A stretch of 64,000 nucleotides of DNA from Microbacterium oleivorans (GTDB lineage Bacteria; Actinomycetota; Actinomycetes; Actinomycetales; Microbacteriaceae): contig NZ_MAYO01000003.1 in assembly GCF_001691565.1 (NCBI RefSeq), positions 1,588,766-1,652,765 of the forward strand, in the 5' to 3' direction. The position numbers and the translations under genes were made by a program. The number at the start of each line of letters is the position of its first letter. Positions within the stretch are counted from its first letter, which is position 1. Below are positions 50,618 to 60,674 of the stretch, in pieces. The notes beneath the pieces were generated by a model. The model did no database searches. It was given only the letters and a program-made list of their open reading frames with translations, and was not told where the DNA came from.

Positions 50618-50944
50618 TCAGATCGTCTCGATCGCGCCCGTGCCTTCGTCGTGCGGTTCGGACATGATGAACAGCCCGCCCGTCGAGTTCGCCGCGTGCG
50701 CCAGCTTCTCGAGCCACGTCCGGTTCAGGGCCGGCGCGCGGGACCCGTAGTACTTGAAGTCGAGGTCGGCGGACGGGTGGATCCAGACGGATCGTCGTCC
50801 GTCGCCGATGCTCGCGTCGTCTCGCCACGTGAAGAAGAAGGATTCGCCGCGGCGGAGCTTGTTGCCGATGACGACCTGGAGGTGGGCGAGCGCCCTGTCC
50901 TCGACTTCGGCCTTCACCTGGCTGCTGTAGTTGAATCGGCCCAT
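50618..50944 (-). CDS. Small conserved protein, DUF7882-like (copy 4 of 4)
   Basis: A 108-aa paralogue of the three proteins near 46 kb: MGRFNYSSQVKAEVEDRALA, GNKLRRGESFFFTWRDD, SIGDGRRSVWIHPSADLDFK and NSTGGLFIMSEPHDE. ATG 50944 follows GGAGGG. Very like copy 2. It lies some 4.5 kb from the other copies, separated by dps, catalase and transglycosylase genes. Confidence 0.75.
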   Translation of the reverse strand: MGRFNYSSQVKAEVEDRALAHLQVVIGNKLRRGESFFFTWRDDASIGDGRRSVWIHPSADLDFKYYGSRAPALNRTWLEKLAHAANSTGGLFIMSEPHDEGTGAIETI

Positions 50945-51072
50945 GGGCGGCCCTCCGGCCGAGGAGCCCTCTACCGACCGCGAACACACCGCGCCAGCAG
51001 CGCTGCGGATCCGCGGGGCGGCGCTCCTCCGTTGAACAGCCACGTTCCTCGCCTCCGGCGCACCCCGCAACC

Positions 51073-51127
51073 CCCGGCGCGTCATGCGCCGGGAGTTGAT
51101 GTCGGCCCGGGCGTGTCGCCCGGGCCG
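51073..51127. terminator. Two adjacent hairpins
   Basis: Stems 51073-51080 with 51086-51093 (8 bp) and 51103-51113 with 51117-51127 (11 bp, TGT loop). The second lies 3 bp beyond the stop codon of the gene at 51131 and is its likely terminator. Confidence 0.7.
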
Positions 51128-51130
51128 GCG

Positions 51131-51706
51131 TCAGCGGCGGGATGCCGGTACGAACGCCGCGCGCGCGATCCGGACGACGACGACTGCGGCCACAACCCAC
51201 GGACCCACGACGAGGAGCGGGTCCATCCAGGTGTGCTTCACGTCGACGCGGCGTCGCCCGAACCTCGACGCGATCGGGCGCCGCCCGCGTTCGCCGAACA
51301 CCCCCGACTGGGAGAACGGATCATCGGGATGCCGCGAGAACAGCGATCTCACGTGCGCACCGGCCGACTCGACGCGATCGCCGAGGATCAGCAGCATCCA
51401 GTGCGGGGTCTGCCCCTCGCTGTAGCGCGCGTACGCGATGCGACGGATGACGCCCGACAGACCGTGGAGCGGTTGGGCGGTGCCGAACACCGGCGTGAGG
51501 CGTCGGTGTTCGATCGAACGCTCGCGACCGGCACCGCCGGGCTGCTGCTCGGGGATCTCCCAGTGCGCGCCCGTCTCGATCCCGGGCTGCTCGCGCGGGA
51601 AGGCGGGTCGGTCCGCCGGGTCGAGGTCCGCGCCCCACCCGGGGATGCGACGACTGAGCTCGTCAGGATCGGGGGTCTGGCCGGGCTTGTCTGCGGTGTA
51701 CGGCAT
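51131..51706 (-). CDS. Conserved hypothetical protein with C-terminal membrane helix
   Basis: A 191-aa protein. The N-terminal motif LSRRIPGWGADLDPADRPAF is followed by a Pro/Gly-rich part and a middle domain (LSGVIRRIAYARYSEGQTPH, then MLLILGDRVESAGAHV). A single C-terminal transmembrane helix (LLVVGPWVVAAVVVVRIA) ends in ASRR. Start ATG 51706, 13 bp downstream of the zinc dehydrogenase gene, so they form an operon. Function unknown; I recall this pairing in other Microbacterium genomes. Confidence 0.75.
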   Translation of the reverse strand: MPYTADKPGQTPDPDELSRRIPGWGADLDPADRPAFPREQPGIETGAHWEIPEQQPGGAGRERSIEHRRLTPVFGTAQPLHGLSGVIRRIAYARYSEGQTPHWMLLILGDRVESAGAHVRSLFSRHPDDPFSQSGVFGERGRRPIASRFGRRRVDVKHTWMDPLLVVGPWVVAAVVVVRIARAAFVPASRR

Positions 51707-51719
51707 GGTTCCTCCTCGC

Positions 51720-52865
51720 TCAGGCGCCGAACGTGACGACGGGCTTGACGATGCCGTCGAGTTTGGACGAGAACACGTGGTACCCCTCGGCGATGTCCTC
51801 GAGGTCGAAACGGTGGGTGATGAGTTCGCGAGGGGCGATGTGACCCGCTCGGATGTGCTCGAGCAGCCGTGGCCACTGCCGCTTGACCGGCGCCTGATTG
51901 GCTCGGATCGTGAGTCCCTTGTTCATCGCGTCGCCGAATTTGATGGCGCTGAAAAGCGGACCGTACGCCCCCATGACCGAGACGGTACCGCCCTTTCGGA
52001 CCGCGTCGATCGCCCAGTTGAGCGCCACGGGCGAACCGCCCTGGAGCTTGAGCTTCGCGGCCGTGACGTGCTGCAGGACGTGTCCGTCCGCCTCGGCGCC
52101 GACGGCATCGATGACGGCGTCCGCGCCGAGCCCGTCGGTCATCTTCTTCAGCGTCAGCACGATGTCGTCGACCTCACCGAAGTGCACGGTCTCGGCGAAC
52201 GCGAACTCGCGTGCCTTCTGGAGGCGGTAGTCGAGGTGGTCGACGACGATGACGCGTCCGGCGCCCATCAGCCAGCACGAGCGAGCGGCGGCGAGACCGA
52301 CCGGGCCCGCTCCGAGCACGACGACGGTGTCACCCTCGACGATGTCGGCGAGCTGCGAACCGAAGTACCCGGTCGAGAACGCGTCGGTGAGCAGCAGAGC
52401 ATCCTCTGACGCGATGTCGTCGGGGATCACCTGGGGGCCGACGTCGGCGAAGGGCACGCGCACGAGCTCCGCCTGACCGCCGTCGAACCCGCCGGTGGAG
52501 TGCGAGTACCCGTAGATCCCGCCGATCGCCGTCGCGTTGGCGTTGACGTTGTGGCAGTTGGAGTACAGCCCACGCGCGCAGAAGAAGCATGAGCCGCAGT
52601 AGATGTTGAAGGGGACCATGACCCGGTCGCCGGGCTTGAGGGTCTGCACGGAGGACCCGACCTCCTCGACCCACCCGATGAACTCGTGCCCGAAGGTGTG
52701 GCCCACCCGGGTGTCGGGCATCATGCCGTGGTACAGGTGCAGGTCGGAGCCGCAGATCGACGCGAGCTCGACGCGCACGATGGCGTCGTTCGGATGCGCG
52801 ATCACGGGGTCGGGCTTGCGGTCGACGCGGATCTTGTACGGTCCGCGATAGGTCATGGCCTTCAT
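51720..52865 (-). CDS. Zinc-dependent alcohol dehydrogenase, formaldehyde-dehydrogenase-like
   Basis: A 381-aa medium-chain dehydrogenase. The catalytic zinc site is CGSDLHLYHG with GHEFIGWVEEV, the structural zinc cysteines lie in CGSCFFCARGLYSNC, and the NAD site is VLGAGPVGLAAA. The length and the GGFDGGQAELVRVPFAD segment fit the glutathione-independent formaldehyde dehydrogenase/threonine-dehydrogenase-like group. GAGGAGG precedes ATG 52865. Operon with a membrane-anchored unknown protein. Confidence 0.9.
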   Translation of the reverse strand: MKAMTYRGPYKIRVDRKPDPVIAHPNDAIVRVELASICGSDLHLYHGMMPDTRVGHTFGHEFIGWVEEVGSSVQTLKPGDRVMVPFNIYCGSCFFCARGLYSNCHNVNANATAIGGIYGYSHSTGGFDGGQAELVRVPFADVGPQVIPDDIASEDALLLTDAFSTGYFGSQLADIVEGDTVVVLGAGPVGLAAARSCWLMGAGRVIVVDHLDYRLQKAREFAFAETVHFGEVDDIVLTLKKMTDGLGADAVIDAVGAEADGHVLQHVTAAKLKLQGGSPVALNWAIDAVRKGGTVSVMGAYGPLFSAIKFGDAMNKGLTIRANQAPVKRQWPRLLEHIRAGHIAPRELITHRFDLEDIAEGYHVFSSKLDGIVKPVVTFGA

Positions 52866-52944
52866 CGGTCCTCCTCAGGTTCCGGGCGAGCCTGGTCGCC
52901 GGGCACGCGAGGAGGGAGGGGGTTGCGCAGTGCGCGCGGACGTG

Positions 52945-53646
52945 TCAGCCCGCCGAGTACGCCCCGAGCTCGAAGCGGTATCCCATGCCGGCCTCTGTGA
53001 GGATGTGCCGCGGCTGGGCCGGATCCTCCTCGAGCTTGCGCCGCAGCTGCGACACGTACAGGCGGAGGTACCCGGTGTCGCTCACGTGCTCGCTCCCCCA
53101 GATCGTCGTGAGGATGGTCTGCCGGGTGACGAGCTTGCCGGGGTTGCGCAACAGGATCTCCAGCAGTTGCCACTCCGTCGGGGTCAGTCGAACGCGCTCC
53201 GTGTGATCGCCTGTCGTCTTCGTGACGCTGCGCGCGGCGAGGTCGACCGAGATGGCACCGAACTCGGTGATCGGGTCGGGCTCCTGCTGCGGCGCCCGGC
53301 GCGTCAGGGCGCGGATGCGCGCGAGCAGCTCATCGATCGAGAAGGGCTTCGTGACGTAGTCGTCGGCGCCGGCATCGAGAGCGTCGACCTTGTCGGCTGC
53401 TCCGGTGCGGCCCGAGACGACGAGGATCGGCGCCTCGGACCAGCCTCGGATCGCGTGGATCACCTCGATGCCATCGAGCTGCGGCATGCCCAGATCGAGC
53501 AGGAAGATGTCGGGATGGTGATCCACGGCGGCGGAGATCGCCTGCGCGCCGTCGGCTGCCGCGAACACCTCGTAGCCGCGGGCCGAGAGCGTGATGCGGA
53601 GCGCCCGGACGATCTGCGGATCGTCGTCGGCGATGAGGATTCTCAT
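52945..53646 (-). CDS. kdpE: Kdp response regulator KdpE
   Basis: A 233-aa OmpR/PhoB-type regulator. The receiver domain has the phosphoacceptor Asp51 in DIFLLDLGMPQLDG and the switch Lys in DDYVTKPFS. The winged helix includes LTPTEWQLLEILLRNPGKLV and RLYVSQLRRKLE. It activates kdpFABC when potassium is low or turgor falls. ATG 53646 overlaps the kdpD stop (ATGA), so the two are translationally coupled. Confidence 0.95.
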   Translation of the reverse strand: MRILIADDDPQIVRALRITLSARGYEVFAAADGAQAISAAVDHHPDIFLLDLGMPQLDGIEVIHAIRGWSEAPILVVSGRTGAADKVDALDAGADDYVTKPFSIDELLARIRALTRRAPQQEPDPITEFGAISVDLAARSVTKTTGDHTERVRLTPTEWQLLEILLRNPGKLVTRQTILTTIWGSEHVSDTGYLRLYVSQLRRKLEEDPAQPRHILTEAGMGYRFELGAYSAG

Positions 53647-56126
53647 GCGTGCTCCTCCTCGGCGGCGAACGGCAGCGAGACCACCATCGTCAACCCTCCG
53701 CCCGGCGTGTCCTCGGGGGTGAGAGTACCGCCCATCCCCTCGACGAATCCCTTCGAGAGAGCGAGACCCAGACCGAGACCGGTGCTGTTGTCCGTGTCAC
53801 CGAGACGCTGGAAGGGCACGAAGACGTCATCGCGCCGCTCGGGCGGGATCCCCGGGCCGTGGTCGATGATCCGGATCTCGACGACGCCACCGAAACTGCT
53901 GGTCGCCACCCGGACCTTCTCCCCCTCGGGAGAATGGCGGAGCGCGTTGGCGAGCAGGTTCACCACGACGCGCTGCAGCAGGACGGGGTCGGCGAGGACG
54001 GCGGCATCCGGTTCGAGATGTATGTCGACGGATGCCGGGCCGGCATCCAGCTCCTCGAGAGCCGGGAGGATCGCGTCGGCGGGATCGATCGCGAACAGCG
54101 AGACGGCGAGCGCTCCCGCCTGCAGGCGGCTGACGTCGAGGAGGTCGGTGACGAGCGAGGCGAGCGTGCCGAGGGACTCGTCGGCGGTCTGCAGCAGCTC
54201 GTCGCGATCACGGTCGCTGTAGGTGCCGCTGCGGAGACCGCCGACGGCGGCTGTCGCGGCCGCGAGGGGACGGCGCAGGTCATGGCTGAGGGCGGACAGC
54301 AACGCGCTTCGCACCCGGTCGGACGCCTCGAGGGGCGCGAGGCCGCTCGCGACCTCGGCGAGATCCTGACGCTGCAGCGCGGCATCGAGCTGAGAGACGA
54401 TCGCGGCGATGATGCGGCGCTCGGAGGCCTGCAGATCGTGCCCGTGCAGCTCGAGCACCGCCCGCTCACCGATCGGCAGCGCGGTGTGATGTCCGTCGCG
54501 CAACGGCTCTCCGCTCGACGCGAGCGTCGTCTCGCCCGCCACCAGGCGGACCCCGGCCAATCGGAACGCCTCCCGGGTCCACTCCACGAGCGCCTCGATC
54601 GCGCCGCCGCCGCGCAGGACGCTGCCGGCGACGGCCTGCAGGAGCTCGGCCTCGGCCGCCGCCCGTCGCGCGACGCGTGTCGTCCGGGCGGCCCGGTCGA
54701 CGACGACGCTCACGAGGATGCCGATGATGACGTAGAGAGCGAGGGCGAGCACCTCGCGCGGCGATTTCACCTGCACCGTGTAGAGCGGGTCGACGAAGAA
54801 GTAGTTGAGGGTCACGCCGCTGAGCACGGCGGCCCACAGAGCCGGCCACATCCCGCCGATGAGGGCGACCACGACGACGAGCAGCTGATAGCTGAGCACG
54901 TCGCTCGTGATCGACTCGGCCGAACGGAACGTCACGAGGAGCCACGTGAGCAGCGGCCCGCCGAGGAAGGCGAGCGCGAAGCCGGCGACCCGTCGGCGCA
55001 TCGAGAGGGCGCCGCCCAGCCGCGGCAGAGCGAACCGGCCGCCCGCGGCGGAGTGGGTGACGATGTGGACGTCGATGTCGCCGGATTCGCGGATGACGGT
55101 GGCACCGATGCCCGGACCGGTGACGAGCGCCGCGAGTCGACTGCGGCGGCTCACTCCGAGGACGAGTTGCGTCGCATTGACCGACCGCGCGAACTCGACG
55201 AGCGCCGTCGGCACGTCGTCCCCCACGACCTGGTGGAAGGTGCCGCCCAGTTTTTCGACGAGCGCCCTCTGCTCGGCGAGGGCGCTCGGGTCGGCGCTGC
55301 GCAGGCCGTCGTTGGTCGTGACGTGCACGGCGAGCAGCTGGCCGCCGGCGGATCTCGCCGCGATGCGAGCACCCCGGCGCAGCAGGGTCTCGCCCTCGGG
55401 ACCGCCGGTGAGGGTGACGACGACACGCTCGCGCGCCTCCCACCGACTGTCGATGCCGTGTTCGGCACGGTAGGAGGTGAGCGCCTGGTCGACTTCGTCG
55501 GCGAGCCACAGGAGCGCGAGCTCGCGGAGGGCCGTGAGGTTGCCGAGGCGGAAGTAGTTCGAGAGGGCGGCATCCACCCGCTCCGCCGGATAGACGAGCC
55601 CGCCCGAGAGCCGGTCGCGGAGAGCCTGCGGAGCGAGGTCGACGACCTCGACCTGGTCTGCGGTGCGGAGCACCTCGTCGGGAACCGTCTCCCGCTGCGG
55701 GGCACCCGTGATCTGCTCGACGACGTCGTTGAGGGACTCGATGTGCTGGATGTTGACAGTCGAGATGACCGAGATCCCGGCATCCAGCAGCTGACGCACG
55801 TCCTCCCAACGCTTCTCGTTCACCGACCCCGGCGCGTTGGTGTGGGCGAGTTCGTCGACGAGGGCGACACCCGGACGCCGGGCGACCACCGCGTCGAGAT
55901 CCATCTCCGTCAGCGTCACGCCGCGGTGAGTGACCTCGCGCCGGGAGATCTGCTCGAGGCCCTCGGTCATGCGCGCGGTCGCCGCGCGGCCATGCGTCTC
56001 GACGACGGCGATGACGACATCGGTGCCCTCGGCGGCCAGTCGCCTGCCCTCCTCGAGCATCGCGTAGGTCTTGCCGACACCGGGGGCGGCGCCCAACAGC
56101 ACGCGCAAGCGTCCCCGTCCACCCAC
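53643..56126 (-). CDS. kdpD: Kdp sensor histidine kinase KdpD
   Basis: An 827-aa membrane kinase. The order is KdpD domain (Walker A GAAPGVGKTYAM, then DELAHTNAPGS), universal-stress-like domain, four transmembrane helices (WPALWAAVLSGVTLNYFFVD and neighbours), HisKA (phosphoacceptor in ALSHDLRRPLAAA) and HATPase (LLANALRHSPEGEKV, DHGPGIPPE). GTG 56126 follows AGGAGG and is 2 bp past kdpC. Co-transcribed with the pump genes. Confidence 0.96.
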   Translation of the reverse strand: MGGRGRLRVLLGAAPGVGKTYAMLEEGRRLAAEGTDVVIAVVETHGRAATARMTEGLEQISRREVTHRGVTLTEMDLDAVVARRPGVALVDELAHTNAPGSVNEKRWEDVRQLLDAGISVISTVNIQHIESLNDVVEQITGAPQRETVPDEVLRTADQVEVVDLAPQALRDRLSGGLVYPAERVDAALSNYFRLGNLTALRELALLWLADEVDQALTSYRAEHGIDSRWEARERVVVTLTGGPEGETLLRRGARIAARSAGGQLLAVHVTTNDGLRSADPSALAEQRALVEKLGGTFHQVVGDDVPTALVEFARSVNATQLVLGVSRRSRLAALVTGPGIGATVIRESGDIDVHIVTHSAAGGRFALPRLGGALSMRRRVAGFALAFLGGPLLTWLLVTFRSAESITSDVLSYQLLVVVVALIGGMWPALWAAVLSGVTLNYFFVDPLYTVQVKSPREVLALALYVIIGILVSVVVDRAARTTRVARRAAAEAELLQAVAGSVLRGGGAIEALVEWTREAFRLAGVRLVAGETTLASSGEPLRDGHHTALPIGERAVLELHGHDLQASERRIIAAIVSQLDAALQRQDLAEVASGLAPLEASDRVRSALLSALSHDLRRPLAAATAAVGGLRSGTYSDRDRDELLQTADESLGTLASLVTDLLDVSRLQAGALAVSLFAIDPADAILPALEELDAGPASVDIHLEPDAAVLADPVLLQRVVVNLLANALRHSPEGEKVRVATSSFGGVVEIRIIDHGPGIPPERRDDVFVPFQRLGDTDNSTGLGLGLALSKGFVEGMGGTLTPEDTPGGGLTMVVSLPFAAEEEHA

Positions 56127-56128
56127 TG

Positions 56129-56743
56129 TCAGCCTCCTAGCCGGTCGAGGGCGAGATTGAGCTCCACGACGTTGACGGTCGGATCCCCGAGGTACCCGAG
56201 ATCGGGTCCCCGGGTGTACTCCGCGACCAAGTCGCGGACCTCCGAGACCGGGAGCTTCCGGGCGGTGGCGACGCGCTCGACCTGGATCGAAGCGTACGCG
56301 GGGCTGATGTCGGGGTCGAGTCCGGATGCCGAGGCCGTCACCGCGTCGGCGGGGACCGCGGACTCGGGGACGCCCTCGAGCTCGGCGACGACCTCCGTGC
56401 GCTCCTCGATGGCAGCGACGAGGTCGGCGTTCTCGGGGCCGAGGTTCGAGCCCGACGACGCACCGGCGTCGTAGCCGTCACCGGCTGCGGACGGCCGGGT
56501 CTGGAAGTACTGCGCGAGCGCGGCACCGTCGGCATCCGTGAAGGACTGACCGATCAGGGACGACCCGACGACTTCGCCCGAGGCGCCCCGCAGGAGCGAA
56601 CCGTTCGCCTGTCCCGGCAGGGCGACCTGCCCGACGAGGGTGATGAGCGCGGTGTAGCCGACCCCGAGGACGACGGTCAGGACGGCCATGGCGCGAACGG
56701 CGACGAGGACGGTGCGCCCGGTGGCGCGGGAGGAGCTGTTCAT
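56129..56743 (-). CDS. kdpC: Potassium-transporting ATPase subunit KdpC
   Basis: A 204-aa single-span subunit. The N-terminal helix (VRAMAVLTVVLGVGYTALIT) is followed by the KdpC signature GSLLRG, SSLIGQSFTD, YFQTRPSAAGDGYDAGASSGSNLGP (split here for length) and a C-terminal HPxV-like segment DPTVNVVELNLALDR. It increases ATP affinity of KdpB. ATG 56743 follows GGAGG-type sequence. The stop is 2 bp before kdpD. Confidence 0.95.
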   Translation of the reverse strand: MNSSSRATGRTVLVAVRAMAVLTVVLGVGYTALITLVGQVALPGQANGSLLRGASGEVVGSSLIGQSFTDADGAALAQYFQTRPSAAGDGYDAGASSGSNLGPENADLVAAIEERTEVVAELEGVPESAVPADAVTASASGLDPDISPAYASIQVERVATARKLPVSEVRDLVAEYTRGPDLGYLGDPTVNVVELNLALDRLGG

Positions 56744-56760
56744 GATGGGGAGTCCTTGTC

Positions 56761-58908
56761 TCAAAAACCGGGGAGGAGGCGGACGAGCAGGTCGATCAGC
56801 CAGATCCCGACGAAGGGGGCGACGACGCCGCCGAGGCCGTAGACGGCGAGGTTGCGGCCGAGGATCGATGAGGCGCCGCCCGCCCGGTAGCGCACGCCGC
56901 GGAGGGCGAGCGGGATGAGGACGATGATGATGAGCGCATTGAAGATGATCGCCGACAGGACCGCGGATGCCGGTGAGTGCAGGCCCATGATGTTCAGCGC
57001 CCCGAGCTGGGGGAAGACCCCCATGAACATCGCCGGGATGATGGCGAAGTACTTGGCGATGTCGTTCGCGATCGAGAACGTCGTGAGAGCGCCGCGTGTG
57101 ATGAGCAGCTGCTTTCCGATGCGGACGATGTCGATCAGCTTCGTCGGGTCCGAATCGAGGTCGACCATGTTGCCGGCCTCCTTCGCGGCCGACGTCCCCG
57201 AGTTCATCGCGACGCCCACGTCCGCCTGCGCGAGCGCGGGAGCGTCGTTGGTGCCGTCGCCCGTCATCGCGACGAGGTTCCCGCCCTCCTGCTCGGTGCG
57301 GATGTAGGCGAGCTTGTCCTCGGGCGTGGCCTCGGCGAGGAAGTCGTCGACACCGGCTTCCTTCGCGATCGCCGCCGCGGTCAGCGGGTTGTCTCCCGTG
57401 ATCATGACGGTGCGGATCCCCATCGCGCGAAGCTCGGCGAAGCGCTCGCTGAGCCCATCCTTCACGACGTCCTTCAGGTGCACGACGCCGAGCACACGCC
57501 CTGCGCCGGCGGCATCCTTCGTCGCGACGACGAGAGGAGTGCCGCCCGACTGCGAGATCGCCTCGGCGCGCGCGGTCAGATCGGCGCGGATATCGGAGGC
57601 CAGCAGCGTTCCGCCCTGTTCGAGCCACCCGATGATCGCGGAGCCGGCGCCCTTGCGGATCGACGAGCCATCCGGCAGGTCGAGGCCGCTCATGCGGGTC
57701 TGCGCCGTGAACGGGACGATGACGCCCTCGGTCTCCCCGGTCACGTCGACGCCGCGACGGGTGGCGAGGTCGACGATCGAGCTGCCTTCCGGGGTCGGGT
57801 CCGCGAGCGAGGAGAGGGCCGCCGCGCGGGTGAGCTCGGCCTGGGCCATCCCGTCGAGCGGGACGAACTCCGCTGCCTGACGGTTGCCGTAGGTGATGGT
57901 GCCCGTCTTGTCGAGGAGCAGCGTCGTCACGTCGCCGGCCGCCTCGACCGCACGGCCCGACATGGCGAGGACGTTCCGCTGCACGAGACGATCCATGCCG
58001 GCGATGCCGATGGCCGAGAGCAGCGCGCCGATCGTCGTGGGGATGAGGCAGACGAGGAGCGCGACGAGGACCGGAATGCTGACGGGTGCCGCCGCGTAGG
58101 ACGCGACCGGGTTCAGGATCAGCGCCACGACGACGAAGATGATCGTGAGGCTCGCGAGCAGGATGTTGAGGGCGATCTCGTTCGGGGTCTTCTGGCGAGC
58201 CGCCCCCTCGACGAGCGCGATCATCCGATCGACGAACGTCTCGCCGGGCTTCGACGTGACCCGCACCACGATGCGGTCCGACAGCACACGGGTGCCGCCG
58301 GTGACCGCGCTGCGGTCGCCACCGGATTCGCGGATGACGGGGGCCGACTCGCCCGTGATGGCGGACTCGTCGACTGACGCGATGCCGTTGACGACGTCGC
58401 CGTCACCGGGGATGAGGTCGCCCGCCGCAACGACGACGACATCACCGAGGGCGAGTTCCGCCGACGAGACGTCGTCGATCGTGACGCGCTCGGCCGCGGC
58501 ATCCGTCTGCTCGTCGTAACCGGCGACGCGGTGGGCCACGGTGCTCGTGCGGGTCTTGCGGAGCGTCTCGGCCTGGGCCTTGCCCCGCCCCTCGGCGACC
58601 GATTCCGCGACGTTCGCGAACAGGACCGTGAGCCACAGCCACACCGCGATGATCGCGGTGAACGAGACCGGGACCGGCGTGCCGCCCGACTCCCCCGGTC
58701 CGCCCAGGAGGGGTTCGGCGACCGCGAGGACGGTGGTGAGGGCCGCACCGAGCCAGACGACGAACATGACGGGGTTCCGCCACTGCGCGCGGGGGTCGAG
58801 CTTGCGGAGAGCACCGGGGAGGGCGGCCGCGACGGCGGCGCCGTCGATGCCGCGCCGAGCAGCGGGGGTGGTTCCGGCTGCCAGTTCGGAGGTGGTGAGT
58901 GTGGACAT
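56761..58908 (-). CDS. kdpB: Potassium-transporting ATPase subunit KdpB
   Basis: A 715-aa P-type ATPase subunit that drives K+ uptake. The phosphorylation site is Asp333 in [12 protein letters not shown], the actuator loop is [11 protein letters not shown] (its Ser is the regulatory phosphorylation site known in E. coli KdpB) and the hinge is [20 protein letters not shown]. Membrane helices are present before and after. The start at 58908 is 3 bp after the kdpA stop. Confidence 0.97.
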   Translation of the reverse strand: MSTLTTSELAAGTTPAARRGIDGAAVAAALPGALRKLDPRAQWRNPVMFVVWLGAALTTVLAVAEPLLGGPGESGGTPVPVSFTAIIAVWLWLTVLFANVAESVAEGRGKAQAETLRKTRTSTVAHRVAGYDEQTDAAAERVTIDDVSSAELALGDVVVVAAGDLIPGDGDVVNGIASVDESAITGESAPVIRESGGDRSAVTGGTRVLSDRIVVRVTSKPGETFVDRMIALVEGAARQKTPNEIALNILLASLTIIFVVVALILNPVASYAAAPVSIPVLVALLVCLIPTTIGALLSAIGIAGMDRLVQRNVLAMSGRAVEAAGDVTTLLLDKTGTITYGNRQAAEFVPLDGMAQAELTRAAALSSLADPTPEGSSIVDLATRRGVDVTGETEGVIVPFTAQTRMSGLDLPDGSSIRKGAGSAIIGWLEQGGTLLASDIRADLTARAEAISQSGGTPLVVATKDAAGAGRVLGVVHLKDVVKDGLSERFAELRAMGIRTVMITGDNPLTAAAIAKEAGVDDFLAEATPEDKLAYIRTEQEGGNLVAMTGDGTNDAPALAQADVGVAMNSGTSAAKEAGNMVDLDSDPTKLIDIVRIGKQLLITRGALTTFSIANDIAKYFAIIPAMFMGVFPQLGALNIMGLHSPASAVLSAIIFNALIIIVLIPLALRGVRYRAGGASSILGRNLAVYGLGGVVAPFVGIWLIDLLVRLLPGF

Positions 58909-58911
58909 GGG

Positions 58912-60585
58912 TCAGATCAGTCCTTCTGCCAGGGGACCCAGCGCGAGTACGGGGAAGTAGGTGAGAGCGGTGACGATGACGATCACGCCGACGAGCAGGC
59001 CCACGAACAGCGGCCGGTGCGTCGGGAGGGTGCCCGCCGTCGCCGGGACCTTGTCCTGCGCGGCGAACGATCCCGCCAGGGCGAGCACCAGCACGATCGG
59101 CAGGAAACGGCCGAGCAGCATCGCGACCCCGAGAGCCGTGTTGAACCACGGCGTGTTCGCCGTGAGGCCCGCGAACGCGGAGCCGTTGTTGTTCGCCGCG
59201 GACGTGAAGGCGTAGAGCACTTCACTGAAGCCGTGGATGCCGGGGTTCCAGATCGACGTCGACGTGACGTCCTCGCGGACCCCGGGGATCGCGAAGCTGA
59301 GCGCGGTGCCGGAGAGCACCAGGATCGGGGTGACGAGGATGTAGATGCTCGCGAGCTTGATCTCACGGGGACCGATCTTCTTGCCCAGGTATTCGGGAGT
59401 GCGTCCGACGAGCAGACCCGCGATGAACACCGCGATGACCGCCATCACGAGGATGCCGTAGAGACCCGATCCGACGCCGCCGGGAGCGAGCTCCCCGAGC
59501 ATCATGTTGAGCATCGGCATCATCCCGCCGAGCGCGGTGTACGAGTCGTGCATGGAGTTGACGGCGCCGGTGGAGGTCAGCGTGCTCGTCGACCCGAAGA
59601 TCGTCGAGCCGACGATGCCGAACCGGACGTCCTTGCCCTCCATCGCCGCTCCGGCGAGTTGGGGCGCCGTGCCGCGACCGGCGAGTTCGAAGGCGGTCAG
59701 CGCGAGCGTCGACGCGAGGAAGAGCACGCCCATCGCGCCGAGGATCGCGTAGCCCTGCCGCGCGGAGCCGAGCATCGTCCCGAACGTGCGGGGCAGCGAG
59801 AACGGGATGATCAGCATGAGGACGATCTCGAAGAGGTTCGTCCAGCCCGTCGGGTTCTCGAAGGGGTGAGCCGAGTTCGCGTTGAAGAAGCCGCCGCCGT
59901 TGGTGCCGAGGAGCTTGATCGCCTCCTGCGAGGCCACCGGACCGCCGGGGATGCTCTGCGTCGCGCCGGCGACCGTCGTCACGTCGGTGAAGCCCGCGAC
60001 GTTCTGGATGACACCGCCCGCGAGCAAGACGATCGCAGCGATGACCGAGAGGGGCAGGAGGAGACGGAGGGTGCCACGGGTGAGGTCGACCCAGAAGTTG
60101 CCGATCGTGCCGCTGCGCCGGAAGGCGAGACCGCGGACGAGGGCGACCGCGACGGCGAGACCGACGGCGGCCGACACGAAGTTCTGCACCGCGAGGGCGG
60201 CGACCTGCACCGTGTAGCCGAGGGTCGCCTCGGGCGAGTAGGACTGCCAGTTTGTGTTCGTGACGAAGGAGACCGCGGTGTTGAACGACAGCGCCTCGCT
60301 GGGAGCCGGGAGCCCCAGCGACCAGGGCAGCCACTGCTGCACGCGCTGCAGGCCGTAGACGGCGAGGACACCGATCGCCGAGAACGCCAGCACGCTGCGC
60401 GCATACGCCTGCCACGTCTGGCCGGACGCCGGGTCGACGCCGATCAGCCGGTAGAGACCGCGCTCAGCCCGGGCATCCTTCGGCGCACTGTAGACCCAGG
60501 CCATGTAGTCGCCCAGGGGGCGGTACGCCGCGGCGAGGATGAGGGCGAGAGTGGCGAGGGTGAGGACCGCGGGAAGCCACGCCAT
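58912..60585 (-). CDS. kdpA: Potassium-transporting ATPase subunit KdpA
   Basis: A 557-aa channel-like subunit with about ten membrane helices. The four selectivity-filter segments are seen at [40 protein letters not shown] and [15 protein letters not shown] 60585 overlaps the kdpF stop (TGATG), giving tight coupling. Confidence 0.97.
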   Translation of the reverse strand: MAWLPAVLTLATLALILAAAYRPLGDYMAWVYSAPKDARAERGLYRLIGVDPASGQTWQAYARSVLAFSAIGVLAVYGLQRVQQWLPWSLGLPAPSEALSFNTAVSFVTNTNWQSYSPEATLGYTVQVAALAVQNFVSAAVGLAVAVALVRGLAFRRSGTIGNFWVDLTRGTLRLLLPLSVIAAIVLLAGGVIQNVAGFTDVTTVAGATQSIPGGPVASQEAIKLLGTNGGGFFNANSAHPFENPTGWTNLFEIVLMLIIPFSLPRTFGTMLGSARQGYAILGAMGVLFLASTLALTAFELAGRGTAPQLAGAAMEGKDVRFGIVGSTIFGSTSTLTSTGAVNSMHDSYTALGGMMPMLNMMLGELAPGGVGSGLYGILVMAVIAVFIAGLLVGRTPEYLGKKIGPREIKLASIYILVTPILVLSGTALSFAIPGVREDVTSTSIWNPGIHGFSEVLYAFTSAANNNGSAFAGLTANTPWFNTALGVAMLLGRFLPIVLVLALAGSFAAQDKVPATAGTLPTHRPLFVGLLVGVIVIVTALTYFPVLALGPLAEGLI

Positions 60586-60674
60586 CAGAACTTCTCCGGC
60601 TTCACGAGAGCGACGAAGAGGTAGGCGAGGACGGCCACGCCGAGGACGGCGGCGGTGATGTCGAAGATGCTCAC
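60585..60674 (-). CDS. kdpF: Small stabilising subunit KdpF
   Basis: A 29-aa single-helix peptide: GTG 60674, hydrophobic core [17 protein letters not shown] and the typical ending KPEKF. KdpF stabilises the KdpFABC complex in the membrane. Its GTG overlaps the stop of a preceding small ORF (GTGA), and its stop overlaps the kdpA start. Confidence 0.88.
   Translation of the reverse strand: MSIFDITAAVLGVAVLAYLFVALVKPEKF

Noticed and set aside
45251..50944. ATP-dependent DNA ligase activity for the small paralogues
   Set aside because: The proteins are ~110 aa and lack the KxDG nucleotidyltransferase motif and all other ligase motifs.
53649..56474. A very long open frame on the plus strand opposite kdpD/kdpC
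   Set aside because: It is antisense to well-supported kdp genes, its product is Arg/Asp/Gly-rich low-complexity sequence without motifs, and such mirror frames are expected at 70% GC.
58531..60624. Long plus-strand frame opposite kdpB/kdpA
   Set aside because: Same reason: a composition artefact over confirmed genes, with no recognisable domain.
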